The notes: generated from the sequence alone by a model not told the origin. DNA of 40,359 bases from Acidiplasma aeolicum (GCF_001402945.1 NZ_LKBG01000231.1:1-40359); one strand, 5' to 3'; positions 17,360 to 26,154 are shown, counted from the stretch's first letter. Program-made: numbers and translations.

Positions 17360-18498
17360 ATTGATCTGTATACCTCCATTGTTTTAATGGCAGCACTCTC
17401 CCATGTAAATTTCCTTGCCTCAATCTGGCCATTTATACCCATGGTCTCTCTTAATCCCCTATGAAGAAGCATTGAGATTATATATTCAGATAAAAGTTCA
17501 GTGTCCCAGTAATCAGATCTGAAAACATTATGAAGCGCCTCACCAACACCGGTTGTGTAGCTAATTATTGCGGGGGTTCCGGTGCTCATTGCCTCTATAA
17601 CAGACATGCCAAATGGCTCGGATACCGCGGGGAGCAGAAACACATCACTGTTTTTATAATAGTATATCTGCTCATTAAAGCTTACAAAGCCCCTGAATAT
17701 AACATTCTTATTTATTCCAAGTTCACCTGTAATTCTCCTCATCTCAGGCTCCTGATCACCGGTACCGGCAAATGTAAATTTAATATCTGGAAATTTCTTT
17801 ATAACACGGTATGCCGCATTCAGGAAAAATCTTGGTCCTTTCTGTGTTGTAATTCTCCCAAAATAAAGAACGTTTCTGTATAAATCATAGGATTTCTGCG
17901 GCATGTTTATGAATGTATTATCTATACCATTATGCACAACATAAATTTTTTTTGGATCTGCATTATAATATTTAATAATCATCTTCTGGGTGTATTCTGA
18001 TACGGCTATTATTCTGTCAGCATATTTTATGCCCCTTCTTTCAATGTCCATTATATATTTTTGTGGGAAAAAGTTTCCGGATCTGTCTATTTCTGTGCTG
18101 TGCACTGTTATTACAAGGGGTTTATTATATCTTTCCTTAAGCTCAATGCCCGCCTCAAATGTAATCCAGTCATGGCAGTGTATAATATCGGTTTCAGGAT
18201 CGAATTGATCAACAACCATCTCATTATAATATTTTATCTTTTCATTAAAATCATGAAATTTAATGCCATCGAATCCGGTATAATAACTTTCATTTCTTAT
18301 ATTTTTTTCATTAATTTTATAATTGGTTTTCACCCTTTTTACCCTAAATGGATAATATGGATAAAGTCCTGAAACATCTGGAATATACAGCGTTACATCA
18401 AAAATCTTATTTATAATTGAAAATATATTTATGGTATGAACACCCAGGCCACCTGAAAATGCAGGCGGAAGCTCCCAGCCGATTACAGATATCCTCAT
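17356..18498 (-). CDS. GT4-family glycosyltransferase, glycogen-synthase-like
   Basis: 380 residues with a GT-B fold. The N-terminal half opens MRISVIGWELPPAFSGGLG and contains HCHDWITFEAG and VITVHSTEIDRSG. The C-terminal half has VLYFGRITTQKG, VHNGID and the donor-binding EPFGMSVIEAMSTGTPAI (ExxxxxxxE). It begins immediately after the debranching-enzyme stop, with GGGGGC as possible ribosome site, and overlaps the GH57 start. With a debranching enzyme and an amylase around it, a role in making cytosolic alpha-1,4-glucan from a nucleotide sugar is likely. Trehalose or other glucoside synthesis cannot be excluded. Confidence 0.88.
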   Translation of the reverse strand: MRISVIGWELPPAFSGGLGVHTINIFSIINKIFDVTLYIPDVSGLYPYYPFRVKRVKTNYKINEKNIRNESYYTGFDGIKFHDFNEKIKYYNEMVVDQFDPETDIIHCHDWITFEAGIELKERYNKPLVITVHSTEIDRSGNFFPQKYIMDIERRGIKYADRIIAVSEYTQKMIIKYYNADPKKIYVVHNGIDNTFINMPQKSYDLYRNVLYFGRITTQKGPRFFLNAAYRVIKKFPDIKFTFAGTGDQEPEMRRITGELGINKNVIFRGFVSFNEQIYYYKNSDVFLLPAVSEPFGMSVIEAMSTGTPAIISYTTGVGEALHNVFRSDYWDTELLSEYIISMLLHRGLRETMGINGQIEARKFTWESAAIKTMEVYRSI

Positions 18499-20289
18499 TT
18501 AATTGCCCCCAAGATCCTCAAAGTAAGATCTTATTAATTCCCCGTAACTCCATGCCTGAAGTATGCAGCCCTTTGGCGTCCCATCATCATCAAAGAGTTC
18601 CGGTATTTTCCTCATGTTATATAGTGATGAAAAATAATCAAGCAAATCTGAGGCACTGTTGCCTGACCTTACAGCCGCCGTAATATACGGGCCTGCAAGC
18701 CACGGCCATATGATTCCATTATGATATGCCCTGTCACGGTGAAGCCGGTCACCGGTATATACAGGTATGTAATCAGGATCCTCTGGAGATAATGTTCTGA
18801 GCCCATATGGTGTTATAAGGTATTTATCAACCTGATTTTTGTATTTATTAAAGTTATTTAATACCGGGAATGGAAGTGAAAAGGCAAAAATAAAATTAGG
18901 CCTTAATTTAAAATCATCTGGAAGCACATCGTAAATTTTTCCATCATGCATGTATAGATTTTCAAAATTTTTTTCGATATACTTATATATATTTTTATAG
19001 GAATCATCATAACCAATTGAAACCTCATTGCAGAGGAACTCATATGTTTTAAGCGCATTATACCATAGCGCATTTATCTCCACAGGCATTCCTGAACGTG
19101 GCGTGAATATTATATTATTATACTCCGCATCCATCCACGTCAGCTTGCCCATCTTTAATTTTATAAGGTTATTTTCCATAAAATAATAGTCATTACCCCT
19201 AATATATCCATCTATAATCTCCTTAATTGCCGGCATAAAATGCCTTATGGTGTTAACATCTTTTGTGTACTCATAATACTTATAAACTGCATAGATAAAC
19301 CAGAGCGATACATCTGCAGCATCATATTCCCCTGCCATCGTTTTGGGAATTATTCCGTTTTTCATTTGCCTCATATATGTAAATAGAATATCCCTGGCAA
19401 GTTCATATCTACCGGGTATAAGCGCAAGCCCCGGCAGGGATATAAATGTATCCCTGCCCCATGGGCCAAACCAGTAATATCCCGCTATTATATTATTTTT
19501 AAGGAGGAAAATATTTGCCTTTTCATACATGTTTTTTATATTTATTCTATTTGATCTAATTTTATATCTGCTTTTAATGTATTCTTTAAGGGTATCATCA
19601 AAGGATTCGCCAGCATATGATGCATCAGAATGCACAGTAATTTCAATGTTTTTGCCTGGATATCTTAGCTCAAAGTGCCCCGGAAGATACAGATCCTCCT
19701 CATAATGTGATCCTCTTTCAATTTCAACAGGATACTGAAAATTATAATACCACAAATTATCTGTAATAAAATTGCCATCAGCTCCAATCCAAAGATTATT
19801 TTGAACGGATGAAAAATGAACAAATTTACCATTTTTCTGCCATACAAAAATACGATCACCCTTTCTTATTATATCATTGGAATTTCTAAAACTTAATAAT
19901 GGATAAAATCTTGCAATTTCAGGCTCAGGGTCCATTTCATATTTTATTATTAAAACATCCTTAAGTGGATGCATAATTATGCTTTTTTTTATTTTGAAAT
20001 TCTGTGAAGAATATACAAACTGGGGATATGGATCATCATTAAGGTCACTTAAATATTTTCTGCCGTCGGGAAATACAGTGCCCGGATAGTAATTTGAATC
20101 CAGGTTTATCCTATCTGAATCAAATTCAAATTCCTCAAAGAATTTTGAAAGCATTACCATTCTATCATAATTCTCATTTATATTTTTTACAAAAATGCCG
20201 TGATACGTCCTTAGATTTGCAAAGGATGCTGAGGATGATGAATAGCTTGCATTTTTATTTGCAATGATCCACTCATAATTATAATCCAT
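18499..20289 (-). CDS. Amylo-alpha-1,6-glucosidase (glycogen debranching enzyme, GH133)
   Basis: 596 residues. The N-terminal beta-rich domain (about 1-230) precedes an (alpha/alpha)6 barrel. Barrel motifs typical of the GDE C-terminal family are WFGPWGRDTFISLPGLAL, GEYDAADVSLWFIYAV, LTWMDAEYN, TPRSGMPVEINALWYNAL, HRDRAYHNGIIWPWLAGPY and LQAWSYGELIRSYF. It removes alpha-1,6 branch glucose from glycogen-type polymers. It is first in the operon debranching / GT4 / GH57, and its presence implies a branched glucan. TATATAAT about 30 nt upstream of the ATG is the probable promoter. Confidence 0.93.
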   Translation of the reverse strand: MDYNYEWIIANKNASYSSSSASFANLRTYHGIFVKNINENYDRMVMLSKFFEEFEFDSDRINLDSNYYPGTVFPDGRKYLSDLNDDPYPQFVYSSQNFKIKKSIIMHPLKDVLIIKYEMDPEPEIARFYPLLSFRNSNDIIRKGDRIFVWQKNGKFVHFSSVQNNLWIGADGNFITDNLWYYNFQYPVEIERGSHYEEDLYLPGHFELRYPGKNIEITVHSDASYAGESFDDTLKEYIKSRYKIRSNRINIKNMYEKANIFLLKNNIIAGYYWFGPWGRDTFISLPGLALIPGRYELARDILFTYMRQMKNGIIPKTMAGEYDAADVSLWFIYAVYKYYEYTKDVNTIRHFMPAIKEIIDGYIRGNDYYFMENNLIKLKMGKLTWMDAEYNNIIFTPRSGMPVEINALWYNALKTYEFLCNEVSIGYDDSYKNIYKYIEKNFENLYMHDGKIYDVLPDDFKLRPNFIFAFSLPFPVLNNFNKYKNQVDKYLITPYGLRTLSPEDPDYIPVYTGDRLHRDRAYHNGIIWPWLAGPYITAAVRSGNSASDLLDYFSSLYNMRKIPELFDDDGTPKGCILQAWSYGELIRSYFEDLGGN

Positions 20290-20397
20290 ATTAAATTAAT
20301 AAGCCAAGGGATTATATAATAATTCCTAAAATACTAAATTCATCCACAGGGTTTGATAAAAAAATTAGTTAATTGCTAAATTGTTTTGCACTTTATA

Positions 20398-20405
20398 TTT
20401 ATATA
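20398..20405 (+). promoter_or_regulatory. TATA box of the MFS exporter gene
   Basis: TTTATATA lies 23-30 nt upstream of the ATG at 20428, within the 138-bp gap to the divergent debranching-enzyme gene. No SD is visible, so the mRNA is probably leaderless. Confidence 0.6.
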
Positions 20406-20427
20406 GTAAAAATAAATAAAGTATAAT

Positions 20428-22134
20428 ATGCTGCAAAAATGGATAGCCCTATCCAATACAACAATAGGGCAGCTAATGGCCACAATAAATACGAGCATAA
20501 TAATAGTGGCACTTCCACCAATTTTCAGGGGCATACATCTGAACCCACTGGCACCACAATCATTTCCATATCTTTTATGGACAATAATGAGCTATATGAT
20601 TGTTGTATCAGTTCTGCTGCTCACCATAGGCCGGCTTTCAGATATGTACGGCCGTGTGAGGCTTTTTAACTTGGGTTTTTTAATATTCACAATCGGATCC
20701 ATACTGCTTTACCTAACCCCGGGAACAGGATACACAGCAGCCACCGAATTAATTATTTTTAGAATAGTTCAGGCTGTTGGCGGATCATTTATAATGGCCA
20801 ACAGCTTTGCAATCATTACAGATAATTTTCCAGGTGAGGGACGTGGATTTGCCCTATCCATAAATAGCGTTGCTGCTGTATCCGGTGTGAGCATAGGCAT
20901 AGTCCTTGGAGGATTTTTATCGGTAATTTACTGGCGTGATGTTTTTCTCATAAGCGTTCCTGTTGGTATATTTGGCACATTCTGGTCATATTTTAGACTT
21001 AGGGAGACATCAATGAAGAAAAGGGACAGGCTTGATATACCCGGAAATATTCTATTCGCCGCCGGTATTATAATACTTCTCATTGGTGTGACATATGGAA
21101 TAACACCATACGGGAAAAATCCAATGGGATGGACAAATCCATTTGTTATAATTTCACTGCTTACCGGTACATTGCTGTTAATAATCTTTCCTTTTATTGA
21201 GAAAAAATCAGGGAACCCAATGTTTAGGATTGATTTTTTCAAAATTAAGGGGTTCAGCATAGGCAATTTTACTGCGTTCATATCCGCCATGGAAATGATG
21301 GGATTAATGTACATGTTAACAATTCTGTTTCAGGGTGTATGGCTTCCAATACATGGATATCCATTTTATATAACACCGTTATGGGCAGGGATATATATGC
21401 TGCCAATGACGGTTTCCATGGGCCTTTTCGGTATACTTGGGGGGCGTTTATCAGACCGTTATGGCTTCAGGATTCTAACATCTGCAGGCCTATTTATATC
21501 AGCATTTTCATTGGTTCTGCTTGCATTTTTACCATATAACTTTTCATACTATTTAATGGGCATAATCCTTGTTATATTTGGCATTGGTTATGGCCTTTTC
21601 AACGCTCCAAATATTTCTGCGGTAATGTCTGTGGTTCCTCCTGAAGCCCGTGGAACCGCATCCGGCATGGTGAATACAATGAGGAATACAGGATATACTG
21701 CCAGCATGGGGTTATTCTTTTCCATTCTTATATATGGGCTTTCTAAATCATTGCCTGTAACAATTTCCTCCGGCCTAAGGGCAAAAAATGCAGGACAGCT
21801 AATACCATATTTAATCCACATGCCACCCACCGAGGCCATATTTGGAACCTTCCTTGGAATAAACCCTGTATCAGCAATCATCTCAGGAATTCCAGGGCCT
21901 GTAATTTCCTCTGTACCTGCAAATGCATTATCCACGATTACCGGAAATACATGGTTTTCCTATGTTTTTGCCCCTGCCTTCATGGGGTCCCTTGACACTG
22001 TTTTCTTTATAGTGGCAGGCATAACGGTATTTGCAGGATTAATCTCATTGCTCAGGGATAGGGATAGGATAAGTATTGATAAAAAAACAGGATCCTCCTC
22101 TAAAATTATTAAAAGGCTTAAGGAATATAAATAA
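20428..22134 (+). CDS. MFS transporter, 14-TM DHA2-type exporter
   Basis: 568 residues, about 14 hydrophobic spans. The MFS loop signature GRLSDMYGRVRLFNLG follows helix 2, and a second half-copy GGRLSDRYGFRIL occurs near residue 350. The DHA2/EmrB-type helix 4-5 region is visible as RIVQAVGGSFIMANSFAIITDNFPGEGRGFA. The family exports drugs or metabolites in exchange for protons across the cytoplasmic membrane, which is favourable in an acidophile with a large pH gradient. Substrate unknown. The C-terminus is basic and cytosolic. It is followed after 55 bp by the class V aminotransferase, which has its own promoter-like region. Confidence 0.9.
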   Translation: MLQKWIALSNTTIGQLMATINTSIIIVALPPIFRGIHLNPLAPQSFPYLLWTIMSYMIVVSVLLLTIGRLSDMYGRVRLFNLGFLIFTIGSILLYLTPGTGYTAATELIIFRIVQAVGGSFIMANSFAIITDNFPGEGRGFALSINSVAAVSGVSIGIVLGGFLSVIYWRDVFLISVPVGIFGTFWSYFRLRETSMKKRDRLDIPGNILFAAGIIILLIGVTYGITPYGKNPMGWTNPFVIISLLTGTLLLIIFPFIEKKSGNPMFRIDFFKIKGFSIGNFTAFISAMEMMGLMYMLTILFQGVWLPIHGYPFYITPLWAGIYMLPMTVSMGLFGILGGRLSDRYGFRILTSAGLFISAFSLVLLAFLPYNFSYYLMGIILVIFGIGYGLFNAPNISAVMSVVPPEARGTASGMVNTMRNTGYTASMGLFFSILIYGLSKSLPVTISSGLRAKNAGQLIPYLIHMPPTEAIFGTFLGINPVSAIISGIPGPVISSVPANALSTITGNTWFSYVFAPAFMGSLDTVFFIVAGITVFAGLISLLRDRDRISIDKKTGSSSKIIKRLKEYK

Positions 22135-22149
22135 TTAAAATATACCATA

Positions 22150-22173
22150 TAATGAATAGTTTTATATTCATTA
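22150..22173. promoter_or_regulatory. 9-bp inverted repeat over the aminotransferase promoter
   Basis: TAATGAATA (22150-22158) and TATTCATTA (22165-22173) form a perfect dyad with a six-base spacer. TTTATATT, the likely TATA box about 22-29 nt before the ATG at 22190, overlaps the spacer and right arm. A protein bound here would block TBP, so a repressor operator is plausible; a terminator for the MFS gene is the alternative. Confidence 0.45.
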
Positions 22174-22189
22174 AATAATTTTATTTATT

Positions 22190-23350
22190 ATGGACAGAAA
22201 AATCTTAATGCATGTTGGACCAACCATGATTGATATTGATGTTTTACTGGCCGGTGTAAGGAATAATACCGGATTTGCATCACCAGAATTTGTTACTTCC
22301 ATGGGAAATGCACTTAACGGATTAAAATATGTAATGAATGCCCCTGATTACCAGCCATTCATACTTCCGGGCAGCGGAACCATGGCCATGGAGAGTGTAA
22401 CATCATTATTAAAAAAGGGTGATAATGTACTTATAGTCAGCTCCGGTGTTTTCGGGGATAGATGGGTAAACATTTTTAAAAAATATCCCCTAAACATCAA
22501 GCATTTAAGATCAGAACCCGGACATATAATCCCGCAGGATGAGGTTTCAAGAGAACTGGAAAACGGAAAATATAAAATGGTTACAATAACACAGGTTGAG
22601 ACAAGCACCGGTGTTTTATATCCTGTGGAATCCCTTGTAAAGAAAATACGTGATAAGGTTGATATCATTGTTGTTGATGCGGTTGCCAGTGCAGGTGCCG
22701 AAAAATTAAATGTGCAGGACTGGGGCATAGACGTCTGCCTCACAGCCAGCCAGAAGGCCATGGCAGCACCACCCGGTGCAGCCCTAATGGTTTTATCCCA
22801 GAACGCTGTTAACCATTTATCAGAAAATTCAATATCTGGATTTTACACAGATTTAAACCAGTGGATTAAGGTTATGAACAGCTTCCAGAACGGTAAATCA
22901 GGATATTATACAACACTTCCTGTGCATATAGTATTCTCACTGGAAAAGGCATTTGACCTTATAAGGGAGGAAACTCTTGAAAACAGAATAAAAAGGCATG
23001 AAATAGTTTCAGGTGCAATCAGGGCCGGATTAAATGGTATGGATATGCCTGTAATGGCTGAAAAGGGTTTTGAAAGCCACACAGTTACCGGAATGATGCT
23101 TGATGGCATAAGCATGAATGATTTTCTTTCAGAATGCCTTAATAATGGTATAGAAATGGCCACAGGCATAGTCCCGGAATATGCTGGAAAATATGTAAGA
23201 ATTGGACATATGGGCTGGATAAACCAGAACGATGCAATTTCAACAGTGGCCGTAATAGAGCGGGTTCTGAGGGATATGGGCAGGAAAATACCTGCCAATT
23301 CTGGTGTATCTGCAGCACAGGAATATCTATCCTCAAACATTAAAGACTAA
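22190..23350 (+). CDS. Class V PLP aminotransferase, alanine-glyoxylate / serine-pyruvate type
   Basis: 386 residues. Family blocks are MHVGPTMIDIDVL, ILPGSGTMAMES, VSSGVFGDRW, TQVETSTGVLYPV, IIVVDAVASAGAE (PLP Asp) and LTASQKAMAAPPG with the Schiff-base Lys, and YVRIGHMG near the end. It transfers amino groups between small amino acids and glyoxylate or pyruvate; a phosphoserine or tritryl-type role is less likely. Cytosolic. It lies behind the MFS gene with its own dyad-overlapped TATA region, and ends seven bases from the convergent lipB stop. Confidence 0.88.
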   Translation: MDRKILMHVGPTMIDIDVLLAGVRNNTGFASPEFVTSMGNALNGLKYVMNAPDYQPFILPGSGTMAMESVTSLLKKGDNVLIVSSGVFGDRWVNIFKKYPLNIKHLRSEPGHIIPQDEVSRELENGKYKMVTITQVETSTGVLYPVESLVKKIRDKVDIIVVDAVASAGAEKLNVQDWGIDVCLTASQKAMAAPPGAALMVLSQNAVNHLSENSISGFYTDLNQWIKVMNSFQNGKSGYYTTLPVHIVFSLEKAFDLIREETLENRIKRHEIVSGAIRAGLNGMDMPVMAEKGFESHTVTGMMLDGISMNDFLSECLNNGIEMATGIVPEYAGKYVRIGHMGWINQNDAISTVAVIERVLRDMGRKIPANSGVSAAQEYLSSNIKD

Positions 23351-23357
23351 ATTTTAT

Positions 23358-23996
23358 TCAAATGTAAAAATCATTTATTTTTGTATATAAATTATAATTT
23401 TGAATTTTAAAATCACTGATAAGTATTTCCATATATTTTTTTCTTGCATCATCCATTGGTATTTTAAATCCCTTTATTTCCTCAATTGAGGTCATTATCT
23501 CAGGGTCAAAATTGCAGGGGTTTATCAGATAAAATTTTTTAAGGTCTGTATTAATGTTTAATGCCATGCCATGCAGTGTTGAAAAACCTTTTATTGCGAG
23601 GCCTATTGAACATATCTTTTTATTATTTACCCAGACACCTGTTTTTTCATTTAGTTCAGGATGAGCATCAATATTATAAACTTCAAGGAAATCAGTAACG
23701 GTTTTCTGAATTAATCTGATAACATCAAGCACATTCTTATTACCTTCCTTCATGTTTATAATAAAATATGCTACCAGCTGTCCAGGGCCATGGTATGTTA
23801 AATAGCCTCCACGTTCAGTCTTTATAATGTTGTCCATTGCGCCTTTATAGTGAACACCTGAGGTATAAACATCATTATGTTCAAGAATTATAAATGAATC
23901 CTCAATTTTATTCTGATTCCTTAAATTATTTAACCTTCTCTGAAAATCCAGAATTTTTTTATAATCCTCAACACCAAGCACATAAATATCTGGCAT
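23358..23996 (-). CDS. lipB: Octanoyl-(acyl carrier protein):protein N-octanoyltransferase / lipoyltransferase
   Basis: 212 residues, the LipB length. The family signature TERGGYLTYHGPGQLVAYFI is at residues 60-79. GVWVNNKKICSIGLAIKG contains the catalytic Lys (about 127), FSTLHGMALNIN follows, and the acyl-thioester Cys161 lies in LINPCNFD. It attaches octanoyl groups to the lipoyl domains of 2-oxoacid dehydrogenases or glycine cleavage H protein; LipA then adds sulfur. LipB is best known from bacteria and organelles, and many archaea use the LplA type, so its presence is notable. No lipA or lipoyl protein is in the window. A TATA-like AAATATATAC lies about 20-29 nt upstream. Confidence 0.9.
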   Translation of the reverse strand: MPDIYVLGVEDYKKILDFQRRLNNLRNQNKIEDSFIILEHNDVYTSGVHYKGAMDNIIKTERGGYLTYHGPGQLVAYFIINMKEGNKNVLDVIRLIQKTVTDFLEVYNIDAHPELNEKTGVWVNNKKICSIGLAIKGFSTLHGMALNINTDLKKFYLINPCNFDPEIMTSIEEIKGFKIPMDDARKKYMEILISDFKIQNYNLYTKINDFYI

Positions 23997-24072
23997 AATA
24001 TGATATTATGAAACAGTATATATTTAATTTGCAAAGGACTTTTTTTGATTTTTATTATATTTATGGGCAATC

Positions 24073-24080
24073 TTTAAATA
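24073..24080 (+). promoter_or_regulatory. TATA box of the ABC transporter operon
   Basis: TTTAAATA lies 23-30 nt before the ATG at 24103, the standard spacing for a leaderless archaeal start; the gap to divergent lipB is 106 bp. Confidence 0.6.
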
Positions 24081-24102
24081 AATCATTTATATATTAAGGC
24101 AT

Positions 24103-24927
24103 ATGCCACAGGATACAAATTTGAAACAGTACTATACATCATTTAAATATCAGTTACTGGGTTATATTAAGACCAAAAGGTTTATCGGGCTTACCCTTTT
24201 TTCATTAATAGTTTCGATTGCGGTTACACTTTTAATGTTTCATGTGGAATACACAACGTTAAAGGATTCAAACTCGCCAACATTTTTTTTAAATTATCTT
24301 GATACATCACTTCTGGATATTATTGTTGTGGTCGGTTCATTTTTTGGTGGTGATTTAATTTCAGGCGATGTTGGCACCGGTTCAGCATATTACATACTTG
24401 TTCAGCCGGTAAAAAGGTCAGTTTTATTTCTTGGGAAGTATACCGCTGCACTGCTATCATCCTTTTTCATAGTTTTCCTTTACATACTTGTCGGAATTTT
24501 TGCATCTATTGACCTTTATGGAACGGTAACATCCAAGGTTGCACTGAGCCTTGGCCTTGTACTTTTAATGGTTGCCGCAACCATCATGCTGGCATCATTT
24601 TTTAGCTCCATATTTAAGAGCCCAACATCCGGCATGATCACATCAATTGTTCTATTAATTCTAGTATTTCCAATAATAACCGGAATTATAGGCAGCCTTG
24701 AGGGCATATATCCAATTGAATTTTTAACCTTTGCAGGTGAGATTACATACCTTATTTTCAATACCGAATATCCCGCAACAAAAATAGTGAGTCCGGCATT
24801 GCATGGCCTTAAAATATACACGTTTAATCCGGCATTATATCAGGGGATAGAATCACTTCTGATTTATTTAATCGTCTTTGGCATTATATCAATTGTGATT
24901 TATTCAAGGAGGCAGATCGAGGGATAA
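24103..24927 (+). CDS. ABC-2 type transporter permease
   Basis: 274 residues, six predicted spans: one near residues 24-46 (FIGLTLFSLIVSIAVTLLMF), then a group from about 70 to 200 and the last near 250-268. The pattern GDLISGDVGTGSAYYILVQPVKRSVLFLGKY between spans 2 and 3 is typical of ABC-2 permeases. It should form the membrane part of an exporter with the ATPase encoded two bases downstream. The cargo (drug, lipid, peptide or polysaccharide) cannot be told from sequence. Confidence 0.87.
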   Translation: MPQDTNLKQYYTSFKYQLLGYIKTKRFIGLTLFSLIVSIAVTLLMFHVEYTTLKDSNSPTFFLNYLDTSLLDIIVVVGSFFGGDLISGDVGTGSAYYILVQPVKRSVLFLGKYTAALLSSFFIVFLYILVGIFASIDLYGTVTSKVALSLGLVLLMVAATIMLASFFSSIFKSPTSGMITSIVLLILVFPIITGIIGSLEGIYPIEFLTFAGEITYLIFNTEYPATKIVSPALHGLKIYTFNPALYQGIESLLIYLIVFGIISIVIYSRRQIEG

Positions 24928-24929
24928 AA

Positions 24930-25841
24930 ATGGAAATATCAATGGTCAATGTTTCAAAAAAATATAGGAATTTTACCGCACTGGACAATGTATCATTTAA
25001 TTTTTCCGGTAAAAGGGCCATAGGATATCTTGGTCCAAACGGTGCGGGAAAAACAACAACATTAAAAATTATGACAAATTTATTAAGGCCATCACAGGGC
25101 ACAGTAGAATTAAATGGCATAAATGTTAATAAAAATCCAAAAAAGGCCCTGGAATCGGTTGGCTCCATGATAGAAACACCTGTGCCATACCCATATTTTA
25201 CCGTAAAGGAATCACTGGAATTTATCGGTGAGCTGAGGGGCATTGACAAAAGAACTGTTGATGGCAAAATAGACGAATATTTTGACGCACTTAAACTACC
25301 ACCATTAAAAAATAGAATAGGTTCATTATCAAAAGGCCAGAGGCAGAGGGTTGTTTTTGCATCTGTTCTTGTATCTGATCCGGATATAGTGATACTTGAT
25401 GAGCCAACAAGCGGCCTTGATCCATTTGAGAGGAAGATATTCCGTGATTTTATATTGAAACTAAAAAAGGACAAGCTTGTTTTCTTCTCATCCCATATAC
25501 TCTCAGAGGTCTCAGAAACATGTGATGATGTAATATTTTTAAATCATGGGAAGGTTCTTAAGATAGGAAATATGGGCGAGATAACAAGGAGCTTTAACAC
25601 AAACGCGGTAAAAATTGAGTTTGTTAAAAATGTGGATAATGATATACTATCAAGGTTAAGGGAATTAAAATATGACATTATGGATTCATCAGGAAGAACT
25701 GTAACAATCAATTATTCAGGAGATGAGCAGGAGAGGGCACAGATTCTGATTAACGCCATTAAAATCTGCCCTGTAATATCATACACATCTGCAGGATCAG
25801 ACCTTGAAAAGGCATATATATCAATTCTTGGGGAGAAATGA
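24930..25841 (+). CDS. ABC transporter ATP-binding protein
   Basis: 303 residues. Walker A is GPNGAGKTT at 35-43, the signature is SLSKGQRQRV at about 132-141, Walker B is IVILDEPTSGLD at 153-164, and the H-loop is FFSSHILSE with His189. The C-terminal 90 residues form the extra domain common in ABC-2 exporter ATPases and end SDLEKAYISILGEK, matching the usual SLEDVFLxLTG tail, so the protein is complete. Partner of the permease two bases upstream; GAGGGAT before the ATG is a possible ribosome site. The stop codon abuts the GC-rich patch at 25842. Confidence 0.93.
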   Translation: MEISMVNVSKKYRNFTALDNVSFNFSGKRAIGYLGPNGAGKTTTLKIMTNLLRPSQGTVELNGINVNKNPKKALESVGSMIETPVPYPYFTVKESLEFIGELRGIDKRTVDGKIDEYFDALKLPPLKNRIGSLSKGQRQRVVFASVLVSDPDIVILDEPTSGLDPFERKIFRDFILKLKKDKLVFFSSHILSEVSETCDDVIFLNHGKVLKIGNMGEITRSFNTNAVKIEFVKNVDNDILSRLRELKYDIMDSSGRTVTINYSGDEQERAQILINAIKICPVISYTSAGSDLEKAYISILGEK

Positions 25842-25905
25842 GGTGGCACCCTGGCGTTATCTGGGGCTTCTCTATTCCAGGGAAAAGCCCTAGCTCCAAG
25901 GGCAT
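25842..25905 (+). ncRNA. GC-rich structured patch, possible IS200/IS605 right end (omega-RNA-like)
   Basis: This stretch is much richer in G+C than its surroundings. GGTG/CACC is one small hairpin. CCCTGG (25849-25854) pairs with CCAGGG (25877-25882), while GGGCTT (25864-25869) pairs with AAGCCC (25885-25890); these interleave, as in a pseudoknot. GCCC (25887-25890) can instead pair with GGGC (25900-25903) around TAGCTCCAA. From memory, GGGGCTTCTC...AAGCCCTAGCTCCAAGGG resembles the sequence downstream of archaeal tnpB, where the right end and guide-RNA scaffold lie. No tnpA or tnpB is present, so at most it is a solo remnant. A free-standing small RNA is the alternative. Confidence 0.35.
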
Positions 25906-26154
25906 AAATTCGGTAAAGTTTTGTGTTATATAAATTTCTGGGCAAATGCATAATATAACCTATTTTATTTATCTGCGTTTTATTTTGATATATTCCAAAT
26001 TTATATGCTCTGTCTCTCTTTAATAACTTTTTTAGAATATATATTATAAATATAGAATAATATATACTATAAAACTTTGCATCCCCATATCCCAATGGAA
26101 GGAGACTTAACACTTTAAAGTTAAAATTTAAATTATAATAAATAATCAGATTTT
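25906..26154. other. AT-rich gap without a convincing gene
   Basis: Between the structured patch and the GH1 gene. Most is low-complexity A/T with runs such as ATATATTATAAATATAG. A second less AT-rich island at about 26079-26106 (ATCCCCATATCCCAATGG) has a weak CCAT/ATGG dyad and could be the other border of a mobile remnant. An open frame on the minus strand crosses the area but looks non-coding. The end of the gap carries the GH1 promoter. Confidence 0.6.
26127..26134 (+). promoter_or_regulatory. TATA box of the GH1-fold gene
   Basis: TTTAAATT lies 21-28 nt before the ATG at 26155 with no SD between, as in the other leaderless starts of the window. Confidence 0.5.

Noticed and set aside
25712-26113. 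133-residue open frame on the minus strand across the gap after the ABC ATPase
   Set aside because: About 130 bp of it is antisense to the ATPase gene, it runs through low-complexity A/T and the structured patch, and the protein shows no domain pattern. The opposite-strand structure explains the GC-rich part better.
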